A stretch of 64,000 nt of DNA. Source: Paractinoplanes ovalisporus (GTDB taxonomy: Bacteria > Actinomycetota > Actinomycetes > Mycobacteriales > Micromonosporaceae). Where the stretch lies: NCBI RefSeq assembly GCF_016834655.1, contig NZ_JAENHP010000003.1, positions 124,001 through 188,000 on the forward strand. The letters run 5' to 3'. Positions within the stretch are counted from its first letter, which is position 1. Each line of letters opens with the position of its first letter. Under the pieces are notes generated by a model. That model was not told the DNA's origin. It saw nothing but the letters and a program-made list of their open reading frames with translations, and did not search any database. Both the position numbers and the translations under genes were made by a program. Below are positions 32,402 to 40,158 of this stretch, in pieces.

Positions 32402-33514
32402 GTGGATCCGGCCAAGCCCTCCCAGGTGCTGCTGCGCTCGCTGACCGACGAACACGTGTTGCGGGCGTTGATGCGGCACCGCCGGCTGACCCGCGCCGAG
32501 TTGTCCACCGAGACCGGCGTTTCGAAACCCACAGCCGGCGAGAGCGTGCGCCGCCTGACCGAGGCCGGCCTGGTTGTGGACACGGGGGAGCGCACCCCCG
32601 GCGGCCGCGGCAAGGGGCGTGTCGGCTCTTACTACTCGCTCGCCCCCCAGGTCGGCACCGCCCTCGCGGTCAGCATCGCCCCCGAGGGGGTGGTCGCCGA
32701 GTGCGTCGACGCGTACGGCGACCTGGTAGCGCGCGCCCAGGCCGACGTGGGCCGCCCGGCCCGCCCCGACGACGTGGCCGCGGCCCTGGTCGAGGCTGTG
32801 GAAAACATCGAGGCGCTGGTCAAGGCCGGCGGCATGATCGAGGGGCGGCCGCGGCTGGCTGTGGTGAGCGCGGCCGATCCGGTGGACCGCCACACCGGGC
32901 GCCTGCTCCAACTGCCGGACGCCCCGTTCCTGCTGGGCGAGATCGACCCGGTCGCGGTTCTGGGTGGACATGTTGACGGGCCCGTCCATGTGGACAACGA
33001 CGTCAACTGGGCGGCCGAGGCCGAGCGGGCGGCGAACCCGCTCGACGACTTCGCCTACGTGTTCCTCGACGAGGGCCTGGGCTGCGCGATCGTCAGCGAC
33101 GGCGAGGTGCGGCGCGGCCACCACGGCCTGTCGGGCGAGGTCGCCCACCTGATCACCGTGGGACCGCAGGGGCAGGCGATGCCGCTCATCGAGGTCTTCG
33201 GGGTGTTGGGTCTGCGCCGCGCCGGTTCCACCGCGATCGACGTCGACCGCCTGCGTGACCAGCGCCCACCGGCGGTCGTCACGGCGGTCGGTGGCCTGAT
33301 CGCGGCCGTCACCACGCTGATCGACCCCGAGCTGATCGTCATCGGCGGCCGCTGGGGTACGGAACTGGTCGACGAGATCGCCGCCGAGAGCGCACAACAC
33401 CCCCGGCCCGTACGAGTGCGGCAAGCCGCTGTGGAAAACGAGCCGTCCCTGACCGGTGCTCGCGCCGACGCCCTCCAGCGCCTGCGCGAGCTCATCATCA
33501 GAACCGAGGCCTGA
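32402..33514 (+). CDS. ROK-family transcriptional regulator
   Basis: A 370-residue protein with an N-terminal winged helix-turn-helix (HRRLTRAELSTETGVSKPTA, then VRRLTEAGLVV) and a ROK sugar-kinase-like body. The body includes VDNDVNWAAEAE (the strand normally followed by the Cys-rich zinc site), LDEGLGCAIVSDGEVRRG and HHGLSGEVAHL. The usual CxCGxxGCxE zinc motif is absent; the equivalent stretch is VGPQGQAMPLIEVFG. The ATP-site acidic residues are also not obvious, so it is a sensor rather than a kinase. The half-sites at its promoter suggest autorepression and control of the DUF1479 gene. Confidence 0.85.
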   Translation: MDPAKPSQVLLRSLTDEHVLRALMRHRRLTRAELSTETGVSKPTAGESVRRLTEAGLVVDTGERTPGGRGKGRVGSYYSLAPQVGTALAVSIAPEGVVAECVDAYGDLVARAQADVGRPARPDDVAAALVEAVENIEALVKAGGMIEGRPRLAVVSAADPVDRHTGRLLQLPDAPFLLGEIDPVAVLGGHVDGPVHVDNDVNWAAEAERAANPLDDFAYVFLDEGLGCAIVSDGEVRRGHHGLSGEVAHLITVGPQGQAMPLIEVFGVLGLRRAGSTAIDVDRLRDQRPPAVVTAVGGLIAAVTTLIDPELIVIGGRWGTELVDEIAAESAQHPRPVRVRQAAVENEPSLTGARADALQRLRELIIRTEA

Positions 33515-33571
33515 GGAACGAGAAGAACCGACGCCTGAGGGACGAGAAGAACCGAGGCCTGAGGAAACGAG
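33500..33571. repeat. 24-bp tandem repeat at the 3-prime end of the ROK gene
   Basis: Units of 24 bp at 33509-33532 and 33533-33556 (GCCTGAGGAACGAGAAGAAC and so on) and a partial third to 33571. The first unit contains the ROK stop TGA, and AGAACCGAG inside the gene is part of the same periodicity. Confidence 0.85.
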
Positions 33572-33627
33572 ACGGGACGCCGCGCAAGGCAGGGCGCCGC
33601 ACGTTGAGAGGGTGCGACGCGGCGGGC

Positions 33628-33900
33628 CTAAGCCGCGATCAGCTCAGGGATGCGCCCGAACAACTGCGTCGTGTAATTCACCATCTCGTGCAGCATCCAG
33701 TTGCCCGAGAACAGCAGCGCCGCGCACACCGCCGCCGCCTTGGGGACGAACGACAACGTCGCTTCCTGGATCTGGGTCACCGACTGGAACAGCGAGATGG
33801 CGAAACCAACCGCGAGCGACGTCAGCAGCACCGGGGCACACATCTTGGCCGCGATGGTCATGGCACCGAGGCCCAGCTCGACAATCATCGTGTCGGTCAT
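33628..33900 (-). CDS. fliQ: FliQ-type flagellar export-apparatus protein, orphan
   Basis: At 90 residues it has exactly FliQ size. Two membrane helices (about 14-38 and 54-76) flank the conserved loop SLFQSVTQIQEATLSFVPK, the most conserved part of FliQ/SctS. FliQ helps form the core of the flagellar type III export gate with FliP and FliR. No other flagellar gene is within the window, which is unusual because fliPQR are normally adjacent. A strong AGAGGGGG ribosome site precedes the ATG. Confidence 0.93.
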   Translation of the reverse strand: MTDTMIVELGLGAMTIAAKMCAPVLLTSLAVGFAISLFQSVTQIQEATLSFVPKAAAVCAALLFSGNWMLHEMVNYTTQLFGRIPELIAA

Positions 33901-33975
33901 ATCCCCCTCTTCGGGCGGGACGTGACGAGAAGAAGTGCAGTCCGGTTGCAGTTCGGTGAGACCGCCCGGAAATCC

Positions 33976-34590
33976 TCAGGTCTGAACCACCGAAAACTTC
34001 TTGGGAAGGGACGTACGCCCCGTCAGCGCCCGCAGCAGCACCGGACCCTCGCCGATCGCCACCGCGATGCGGGCCGCCAGCAACGTCGCCTCCGCCACCA
34101 CCGCCGGCTCGAACTCCACCGGCACACCGGCCGCGGCGGCCACATCGGTCCCGTGCACCACCAGCTCGAACGTGCGGGTCGGCAGCCAGTCGCGGACCCG
34201 CATGCCCCCGACCGGCGTCGCGACCACGTCGTCGTCCTCGACCGCGGCCAGGGCCTGGGTGGCGCGGGCGGCCAGCGAACCGGCCTCGTCCAGGGAGGAT
34301 GCGGACTCCTGCGCGTCGGCGTCCGACACCGCGAGCGCGGCCGCGTAGACATCGGCCGGAACATCCCGTACGAAAGCGAAATAGCCCTCCGCGGCGGCCA
34401 CGTTGACCGACCCGGCGCGGTTGGCGAGCACCGACGGCACCTGCACGAGCGCGGAGCTGATCGTGTGACCGATGAGGGAACGCAGGCTCCAGTCGCCGAT
34501 CCCGGCCCCGTCGAGGCGGTCGGCCGGCACCCGGCTCAGCAGGTCGACGAGGGTGACGGCGGCGGATCGGTACGTACGGCGGTAGTCCAC
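33976..34590 (-). CDS. Mycothiol-dependent isomerase-like / DinB-fold protein (TIGR03083 type)
   Basis: The 204-residue protein begins with a DinB-like four-helix bundle and has the family features: a hydrophobic LSRVPADRLDGAGIGDWSLRSL, then IGHTISSA where the metal-binding His lies, and the late RTFELVVHGTDVAAAAGVP with the second His. Such proteins use mycothiol, and some isomerise maleylpyruvate. The substrate here is unknown. The GTG at 34590 stands six bases from TAGATT (34602-34597), indicating a leaderless transcript whose promoter touches the stop of the upstream gene. Confidence 0.82.
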   Translation of the reverse strand: MDYRRTYRSAAVTLVDLLSRVPADRLDGAGIGDWSLRSLIGHTISSALVQVPSVLANRAGSVNVAAAEGYFAFVRDVPADVYAAALAVSDADAQESASSLDEAGSLAARATQALAAVEDDDVVATPVGGMRVRDWLPTRTFELVVHGTDVAAAAGVPVEFEPAVVAEATLLAARIAVAIGEGPVLLRALTGRTSLPKKFSVVQT

Positions 34591-34603
34591 CCGGCCAATC
34601 TAG

Positions 34604-35263
34604 TCAGGACTCCCCGTCGGCGCGGTGCCGCCCGCCCGAGTAGTCATGGTGCGCGGTCTCGTCGTTCTGCACCCCGTGCCGCGCCCGGTACCCCGGGTCG
34701 GCATGCGGTGAGGGCGAGGGCGACGGCCGGGGCTCCGCGTGCGGCTGCGGCAACCCGGAGGGGCGAGCGGGTCGCGGTGACGCTTCGAGCGGATGCGCAC
34801 CCAGCCCGGACGGGGGAGGACTGGACGGCAGCCCCGACGGCAGCCCCTCCGCCTTGCCGGCCGGCTTGGCCTGCTTCTGCGGCGCGGGCGACGACGGGTC
34901 GAGCGGCGGGGGAGGCGACGGATACGGCAGCCTCTCCGCGTTCACGGCCGCCTCCTGGCCCGCGTACGGCTTGGCGCTGTGCTCCTCCTCGAGGCGCTTG
35001 ATCTTGCGGCGGGCCCGCCGCCGGGCGGTCAGAGCGACGGCCAGCCCGGCCGCGGGCGTGATGAAGACCAGCCACGACATGAACGGCGACTCGGGCGCGA
35101 CCACCATCAGATAGCCGGCGTACCCGAGGAACGCGAGCCCCAGCAGCACGTCGGTGACGCGCAGGATGATGCCCTGGCCGAGCCCGAACACGGCCAGGAT
35201 CAGGAACAGCAGGCCACCGGCCGCTAGCGACCCGGCGTACCCGAGAAACTCGGCGTCCGACAC
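34604..35263 (-). CDS. Small membrane protein with a long proline-rich cytoplasmic tail, unknown function
   Basis: The 219-residue protein has three hydrophobic helices in the first 80 residues, a basic stretch RRRARRKIKRLEEEH that places the tail in the cytoplasm, and then about 110 residues rich in Pro, Ser, Ala and Lys (for example PSPPPPLDPSSPAP) ending in a His/Asp-rich segment. I do not recognise a family. The tail is low-complexity and probably disordered. Spacing of 27 bases to the lectin gene stop upstream and 13 to the next gene suggests partial co-transcription. Confidence 0.7.
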   Translation of the reverse strand: MSDAEFLGYAGSLAAGGLLFLILAVFGLGQGIILRVTDVLLGLAFLGYAGYLMVVAPESPFMSWLVFITPAAGLAVALTARRRARRKIKRLEEEHSAKPYAGQEAAVNAERLPYPSPPPPLDPSSPAPQKQAKPAGKAEGLPSGLPSSPPPSGLGAHPLEASPRPARPSGLPQPHAEPRPSPSPSPHADPGYRARHGVQNDETAHHDYSGGRHRADGES

Positions 35264-35290
35264 CAGGTCATTCTCAACCGTTTCGGCCGG

Positions 35291-35776
35291 TTATCGGTGC
35301 CATTTCTGGTTCAGCCACCCGTTGCAGTCCCAAACCTGCACCTTCGTCCCGTTCCGGGTGCCGCCCGCGATGTCCTCGTCGAGGCAGCGGCCGTCGTGCC
35401 GGTTGGTGATGGTGCCGTCCGCGTTGACGTTCCACTTCTGGTTGAGCCAGCCGTTGCACGCCCAGAGCTGCACCTTCGTGCCGTTGCGGACGCCACCGGC
35501 GATGTCCTCGTCGAGGCAGCGACCGTCCCACGAACTGCGGATCGTGCCGTCGCTGTAGTGCGTCCACTGCTGGTTGCGGTTGCCGCCGATGCACTGCCAG
35601 GCCTGGACCTTGGTGCCGTCGTGGGTCGGCGTGGAGATGTCGGCGTCCAGGCAGCGGCCGTCGTGGCTGCTGATGAACAGGCCGGTCGGGGCGGCCTGGG
35701 CGGGCCCGGCCGGAACGGTGAGAGCGGCGATCGCGATCAGCGACGCCGTGGCGAGTTTGGTGGTGACCCCGCGCAT
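35291..35776 (-). CDS. Secreted ricin-type beta-trefoil lectin
   Basis: A 161-residue protein: Sec signal (about 1-28, ending PAQAA) plus one beta-trefoil. Three repeats share DGRCLDxDI, NGTKVQxWxC and NQQW/NQKW, the QxW sugar-binding signature, so it is a free-standing carbohydrate-binding module of family 13 type. Usually such modules are attached to hydrolases; here nothing else is fused. The DNA of repeats two and three is very similar (about 35320-35400 and 35440-35525). The start at 35776 follows a GAAAGAAGG ribosome site. Confidence 0.9.
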   Translation of the reverse strand: MRGVTTKLATASLIAIAALTVPAGPAQAAPTGLFISSHDGRCLDADISTPTHDGTKVQAWQCIGGNRNQQWTHYSDGTIRSSWDGRCLDEDIAGGVRNGTKVQLWACNGWLNQKWNVNADGTITNRHDGRCLDEDIAGGTRNGTKVQVWDCNGWLNQKWHR

Positions 35777-35862
35777 GAGAGCCTTCTTTCCACAGGATTC
35801 GGCGGGGGGTCGACTCACAGTAGGCGCGTTTGCGACAGGCCGGACCGGGAACGCGCAACGTC

Positions 35863-36270
35863 ATGAGTCTCGACCGGTTCGTCCAGGCCCAGGACGGCAT
35901 CCACGACGATGTGAAGGCCGAGCTGACCGCCGGCCGGAAGCGCACCCACTGGATGTGGTTCGTCTTCCCGCAGCTCGCCGGCCTCGGTTCCAGCCCCACC
36001 GCCCAGCACTACGCCCTGCGCGACCTGGCCGAGGCCCAGGAATATCTCGCGCATCCCGTTCTCGGCCCGCGCCTGGTCGAACTGACCCGGATCCTGGTGA
36101 AGACCGACCGGCCGGCCGCGGACGTGTTCGGCTACCCGGACGATCTCAAGCTGCGCTCCTCGATGACCCTGTTCGCCGCCGCGGCCGACGACCCGGCGCC
36201 GTTCCAGCAGGTCATCGACCACTTCTACGACGGTCCCGACCAGCGCACGCTCGATCTCCTGAAAGCCTGA
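35863..36270 (+). CDS. DUF1810-family protein
   Basis: The 135-residue protein matches DUF1810 in length and sequence: LDRFVQAQDG, then KRTHWMWFVFPQLAGLG with the invariant Trp-Met-Trp-Phe pattern, YALRDLAEAQEYLAHPVLGP and DDLKLRSSMTLFA. The family is small, soluble and of unknown function. It stands divergent from the lectin gene with 86 bases between. The ATG at 35863 has no clear ribosome site. Confidence 0.9.
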   Translation: MSLDRFVQAQDGIHDDVKAELTAGRKRTHWMWFVFPQLAGLGSSPTAQHYALRDLAEAQEYLAHPVLGPRLVELTRILVKTDRPAADVFGYPDDLKLRSSMTLFAAAADDPAPFQQVIDHFYDGPDQRTLDLLKA

Positions 36271-36375
36271 CCCCATTTCGTACGGAGACAGAAATCCCCC
36301 GGAAGCACCAGCGGGTCCCGCCGCGCCTCGCGACCCAGTCGGTGGTCCGGGCCGAACGGGCGGCTGTTCGCGCGA

Positions 36376-36406
36376 TTGCAACTCACCCTGGACGTGTCAC
36401 TAGGCT
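36376..36406 (+). promoter_or_regulatory. Promoter of the SfnB-like gene
   Basis: TTGCAA (36376-36381), a 19-bp spacer and TAGGCT (36401-36406) stand seven bases before the GTG at 36414. The start is therefore probably leaderless. Confidence 0.55.
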
Positions 36407-36413
36407 CGGCCAG

Positions 36414-37589
36414 GTGCCCCTCCTCACGACACATGACGCCGCCGTCGCCGCCGCCACCGAACTCGCCGCCGCCCTGGCTCCCGGAGCGTCCGAACGCGAC
36501 CGCAACGGCGCCACCGTGATCCCGGCCGACGCCCTCGCCCTGCTCGACGCCTCCGGCCTGCTCGCCGTCACGATCCCGTCCGCCGACGGCGGTCCCGGCC
36601 TCGGCCCGTCCACCCTGGCCGAGGTGACCCGCCTGATCGCCGCCGCCGACCCCGCGATCGCCCAGGTCCCGCAGGCCCACTACCTGCTGATCGACATCCT
36701 GGCCGTGCACGGCGACGACGGCCTGCGCAAACGCCTCTACGCCGACGTGCTGGCCGGCCGCCGTATCGGCAACGCCCTGGCCGAGCGGGGCGGGCAACAC
36801 GCCCAGGACCTCCGGACCCGGGTCGCCGGCGGCGTGCTCACCGGCACGAAGTACTACACGACCGGCGCCCTGACCAGCGCCTGGATCGCCGTGAGCGCCC
36901 TCGGTGAGGACGGCCGCCTGGTCCTGGCGTTCGTGCCGCGTGACGCGCCCGGAGTGGCCGTCGACACCGACTGGGACGTCATCGGCCAGCGGGCCACGAT
37001 CAGCGGTACCGCCACGTTCACCGGCGTGCCGGTCGAGTTCGCGCTCGACTACGCCGGCGCGTACGAGGTCCCGCAGCAGCTCGGCGCCCGGGCCCAGCTC
37101 GTGCACGCGGCCATCGAGGTCGGCATCGCCGGCGGCGCCCTGGCCGACACCCGCGCCTACCTGCGCGAGAAGGCCCGCCCGTCGACCGAGGCGGTCCGGG
37201 CCGGAGCCACCCGCGCCACCGAGGACCCGCACGTCATGTACCGCTACGGCCGCCTGGCCACCCGCGTCCGTGCCGCCGAGGCCCTGCTCGCCGACGCCGC
37301 CCGCACACTGGACACCATCGGCCGCGTGCCCGCCGACGCCGCCACCGCCGCCGAGGGCTCGCTGGCCGTGGCCGCCGCGAAGGCGTTCGGCAGCGAAGTC
37401 GCCGTGGAAGCCGGGTCGGAGTTGTTCGCCCTGTGCGGTACCAGTTCCGCCGCGTCCAAGTACAACCTGGACCGCCACTGGCGCAACGCCCGCACCCACA
37501 GCGTCCACGACCCGGTCGACTGGAAGTACCACCACCTCGCGGCCTGGGAGCTCAACGACACCCGGCCCCCGAACCACGGCCAGCTCTAA
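36414..37589 (+). CDS. SfnB/DszC-like acyl-CoA-dehydrogenase-fold flavoprotein
   Basis: The 391-residue protein has the acyl-CoA dehydrogenase fold. The C-terminal block KYNLDRHWRNARTHSVHDP with the paired His of the flavin monooxygenase branch (SfnB, DszC) places it away from true acyl-CoA dehydrogenases, which have a catalytic Glu instead. Such proteins use reduced FMN and oxygen on sulfur compounds such as sulfones. A flavin reductase is not adjacent. A promoter with TAGGCT leads directly to the GTG. Its stop shares four bases (CTAA) with the stop of the next, convergent gene. Confidence 0.82.
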   Translation: MPLLTTHDAAVAAATELAAALAPGASERDRNGATVIPADALALLDASGLLAVTIPSADGGPGLGPSTLAEVTRLIAAADPAIAQVPQAHYLLIDILAVHGDDGLRKRLYADVLAGRRIGNALAERGGQHAQDLRTRVAGGVLTGTKYYTTGALTSAWIAVSALGEDGRLVLAFVPRDAPGVAVDTDWDVIGQRATISGTATFTGVPVEFALDYAGAYEVPQQLGARAQLVHAAIEVGIAGGALADTRAYLREKARPSTEAVRAGATRATEDPHVMYRYGRLATRVRAAEALLADAARTLDTIGRVPADAATAAEGSLAVAAAKAFGSEVAVEAGSELFALCGTSSAASKYNLDRHWRNARTHSVHDPVDWKYHHLAAWELNDTRPPNHGQL

Positions 37590-38371
37590 GGCCGGTCGGC
37601 GATGGCCTCGATCTCGCCACCCGTCAGTGACCGCGCCCGGAACGTCGTGGTGCCGCTCTCCAGCAGTTCGCGGGCGGCGTCACGCAGACCGCCGTACGCG
37701 GCCCAGGCCAGCGCCCCGCCGGTCGACACCCGCCGCACCCCCAGTTTCGCCAGGGCGTCGATGGCCGGCGCCCCCTCGACGGCCAGGACGTTGACCGGCG
37801 CCGCCACCTCCGCCACGACCCGCGCGATGTCCTGCGGCGCCCGCAGCCCCGGGGCGTACACGACGTCGGCCCCGGCCTCCCGATAGGCCCGCAGCCGCCC
37901 GACCGTGTCGTCGAGGTCGTCGTGCCCGTAGAGCAGGTTCTCGGCCCGCGCCGTCAACACGATCCCGTGCCGCGCGCAGGCCTCCTTCGCCACCGCCACC
38001 CGGGCCGCCGCGTCCTCCAGCGCCTCGACGCTCTCCCGGCCCGGGTCGTAGTCCTCGATCGAGATTCCCGAAGCCCCCGCCGCGGCGAGCAGCGAGACGG
38101 TCTCGGCCACGTCGTCGTAGCACCGTTCGGCGTCCACGTTGAGCGGCACCCCGATCACCGCCGTCAGCGCCGCCACGTGCGCCACCAGCTCGTCCCGGGT
38201 GACCTGCTGGTCCTTCTTGCCGAGGGTGGCCGCCAGCCCGGACGAGGTCGTGGCCAGCGCCGGGAAGCCGAGCCCTTCGAGCACCCGGGCCGAGCCCGCG
38301 TCCCACGGGTTGGGCATCACGAACAGCCCCGCCTCGTGCATGGTCCGGAACCGTGCGCGCATCTCGAGCAT
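37586..38371 (-). CDS. PEP mutase / isocitrate lyase superfamily protein
   Basis: A 261-residue TIM-barrel protein. It has FVMPNPWDAGSARVLEGLGF, ATTSSGLAATLGKKDQ, PLNVDAERCYDD (the Asp-Glu metal pair region), GISIEDYDPG and LTARAENLLYG. The catalytic KKCGH motif of isocitrate lyase is absent, so phosphonate or small oxo-acid chemistry is possible; many actinobacterial members are unassigned. It is divergent from the ArsR gene, with a hairpin and the ArsR operator in between. Confidence 0.85.
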   Translation of the reverse strand: MLEMRARFRTMHEAGLFVMPNPWDAGSARVLEGLGFPALATTSSGLAATLGKKDQQVTRDELVAHVAALTAVIGVPLNVDAERCYDDVAETVSLLAAAGASGISIEDYDPGRESVEALEDAAARVAVAKEACARHGIVLTARAENLLYGHDDLDDTVGRLRAYREAGADVVYAPGLRAPQDIARVVAEVAAPVNVLAVEGAPAIDALAKLGVRRVSTGGALAWAAYGGLRDAARELLESGTTTFRARSLTGGEIEAIADRP

Positions 38372-38407
38372 CAGCCGAGCCTAGGCCCCGCGCGTGCTCC
38401 CGGGGAC

Positions 38408-38429
38408 GGCCACCTTCGACGAGGTGGCC
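38408..38429. other. Perfect 8-bp hairpin in the divergent PEP-mutase/ArsR gap
   Basis: GGCCACCT pairs with AGGTGGCC across six bases. As both flanking genes point away, it is not an ordinary terminator and may be an operator or a 5-prime-leader structure of the leftward gene. Confidence 0.5.
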
Positions 38430-38435
38430 TGGCTA

Positions 38436-38459
38436 AAGCGTAACCACTGAGTTACGCTT
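38436..38459 (+). promoter_or_regulatory. ArsR operator, 9-bp inverted repeat over the promoter
   Basis: AAGCGTAAC, six bases, GTTACGCTT. The right arm contains the -10 TACGCT (38453-38458), seven bases before the GTG at 38466, so occupancy would block transcription of a leaderless message. Confidence 0.82.
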
Positions 38460-38465
38460 CCCGGC

Positions 38466-38852
38466 GTGGACGACGTTGCGGCAGCGATCGCCGACCCCGT
38501 ACGGCGGGAGATCCTGGAGCTGCTCCGGGACGGGCCGATGCCGGCGCGCCGCATCGCCGGGCGTTTCCCGATCAGCCGCCCCGCCGTGAGCCGGCACCTG
38601 CGTGTCCTGCGCGAGTGCGGCCTGGTCCACGACACCCTCACCGGCCGTGAACGTCTTTACCGCCTCGACGTCACGCCGCTGACCGCGCTGACCACCTGGC
38701 TCGCCGGCTTCCCGGCCGAGCCACCCGCGGCCGCCCGGTGGAACCGCCACCTCGACGCCCTCGAGACCGAGGTGCACCGGACCCGCCGGGACCGCCGCCA
38801 GGAAAGCGACCGCGGCCACGAAGCCGCCACCCGACAGGAGGACATCGCATGA
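38466..38852 (+). CDS. ArsR-family transcriptional regulator
   Basis: A 128-residue winged-helix protein: DPVRREILELLRDGPMPARR, then FPISRPAVSRHLRVLRECGLV and the wing GRERLYRLD. There are no Cys pairs for metal binding, so it belongs to the non-metal branch that partners AHSA1-type proteins. It overlaps the next gene by four bases (ATGA) and carries its own operator, so the pair is autoregulated. Confidence 0.92.
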   Translation: MDDVAAAIADPVRREILELLRDGPMPARRIAGRFPISRPAVSRHLRVLRECGLVHDTLTGRERLYRLDVTPLTALTTWLAGFPAEPPAAARWNRHLDALETEVHRTRRDRRQESDRGHEAATRQEDIA

Positions 38853-39349
38853 CCAACCCACCCACCGGACGGCTCGTCCCCACGCCCACCGGACCCGACC
38901 TGATCCTGACCCGCGAGTTCAAGGCCGGCCTGGACGACGTGTGGGCCAGTGTCACCGAACCCGAGCGCAGCGCCCGCTGGTACGGCCGCTGGACCGGCGA
39001 GGCGGGCCCCGGCAACATCATCAAGGTCCAATTGGCGTACGAGGAAGGCGCCCCGTGGACGGAGATGCGGATCGACGCCTGCGAGCCGCCGCACCGCCTG
39101 GCCGTCACCGGCATCGACGACACCGGCGCCGCCGGGTGGCGCCTGGAGGTACTGCTGACCGCCGCCGGTGACCGCACCGAGCTGCGGCTGATCCATCACC
39201 TCGACACCACCGAGGGCGTCGGCGAGGTCGGCCCCGGCTGGGAGTACTACCTCGACATGCTGGTCGCCGCCCGCGACGGCTCGGTCCAGCCGGTGTTCGA
39301 CGACTACTACCCATCGATGAAGAACTACTTCGAGGCCCTGCGCCCCTGA
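38849..39349 (+). CDS. SRPBCC/AHSA1-family protein
   Basis: The 166-residue protein has the START-like fold pattern of AHSA1 proteins: LTREFKAGLDDVWASVTEPE and ARWYGRWTGEAG at the start, TELRLIHHLDTTEGV in the middle, and WEYYLDMLVAARDG with the C-terminal helix. The fold binds hydrophobic ligands. Pairing with an ArsR repressor is common, and the function of such pairs is generally unknown. The ATG overlaps the ArsR stop. Confidence 0.9.
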   Translation: MTNPPTGRLVPTPTGPDLILTREFKAGLDDVWASVTEPERSARWYGRWTGEAGPGNIIKVQLAYEEGAPWTEMRIDACEPPHRLAVTGIDDTGAAGWRLEVLLTAAGDRTELRLIHHLDTTEGVGEVGPGWEYYLDMLVAARDGSVQPVFDDYYPSMKNYFEALRP

Positions 39350-39412
39350 GCCCGGCCATGCGTTACCGTGCAGCGGCGCCGTGATCGCGGCGGACCTGGG
39401 GAGGGCACGGCG

Positions 39413-40150
39413 ATGGTCGATCTGGAAATGGGTGAGCAGGCGCGGGGTCACCGCCTCGACACGATCGCGGCGGCCGCCATCGTGCTCACCGTCGATGCCG
39501 TCGTGCTGCTCGTCGTCGCGGTCATCGGAGTGCCGTTCCTGATGTTCGTCTTCGGTGACGAGGACGGCACCTGGCAGCGCCTCTGGCCGTACGCGGTCGC
39601 CTGGCTGGTCGCCGTCGTGCTGGCCGTGGTCTGCGCGGCCGCCGTGCTGCGGCTCTGCGGTTTCGGCCGCTGGTCGATCCGGCGCGTCGGCACCGCCGCG
39701 GCCGTGGGCATCGCGGTCGTCGCCGCGGTGCTGGTCGTCGTCTCGCTGCGCAACTCGCCCAGCCTCGTGCTGATCAGCCTGCCGTTCCTCGTCGCCAACG
39801 TGGCCGCTGCGCTCGTGCTGGCCAGCCCCGAGCGGGCGGTGGCGATGGCCGAGCGGTTCACCGTCTTCCGTCCCGCCGAACCGCCGGTCGTGGACGACGA
39901 GGAGGAAGTGGAGCCGGAGCTGGTCTACGCGGAGGACGAGTCGGTCTACGCCCGCCCGGCCGGGCTCGGCGACGAACCCGACCCCGCCCGGACCCGGGAC
40001 ACGATCGACCTGCACGCCTTCCGCCGCCGCCCGGCCGCGGGCCCCGCGCCGAGGCGTTCCCGGGGCCCGGCTGCGATGCGCACGCTGGCCGGCGTCCAGC
40101 TGCCGCGCCGGGCCCGCCGCCCGCGCCCGTCGAACCGGCCCGCCAAATAA
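39413..40150 (+). CDS. Four-helix membrane protein with charged C-terminal tail, unknown function
   Basis: The 245-residue protein has about four hydrophobic helices within residues 18-150. The cytoplasmic tail starts acidic (DDEEEVEPELVYAEDES) and ends strongly basic (RRARRPRPSNRPAK). No family motif is recognised. A GGGAGGG ribosome site precedes the ATG. It converges with the DinB gene, nine bases apart. Confidence 0.72.
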   Translation: MVDLEMGEQARGHRLDTIAAAAIVLTVDAVVLLVVAVIGVPFLMFVFGDEDGTWQRLWPYAVAWLVAVVLAVVCAAAVLRLCGFGRWSIRRVGTAAAVGIAVVAAVLVVVSLRNSPSLVLISLPFLVANVAAALVLASPERAVAMAERFTVFRPAEPPVVDDEEEVEPELVYAEDESVYARPAGLGDEPDPARTRDTIDLHAFRRRPAAGPAPRRSRGPAAMRTLAGVQLPRRARRPRPSNRPAK

Positions 40151-40158
40151 GACGTGGC

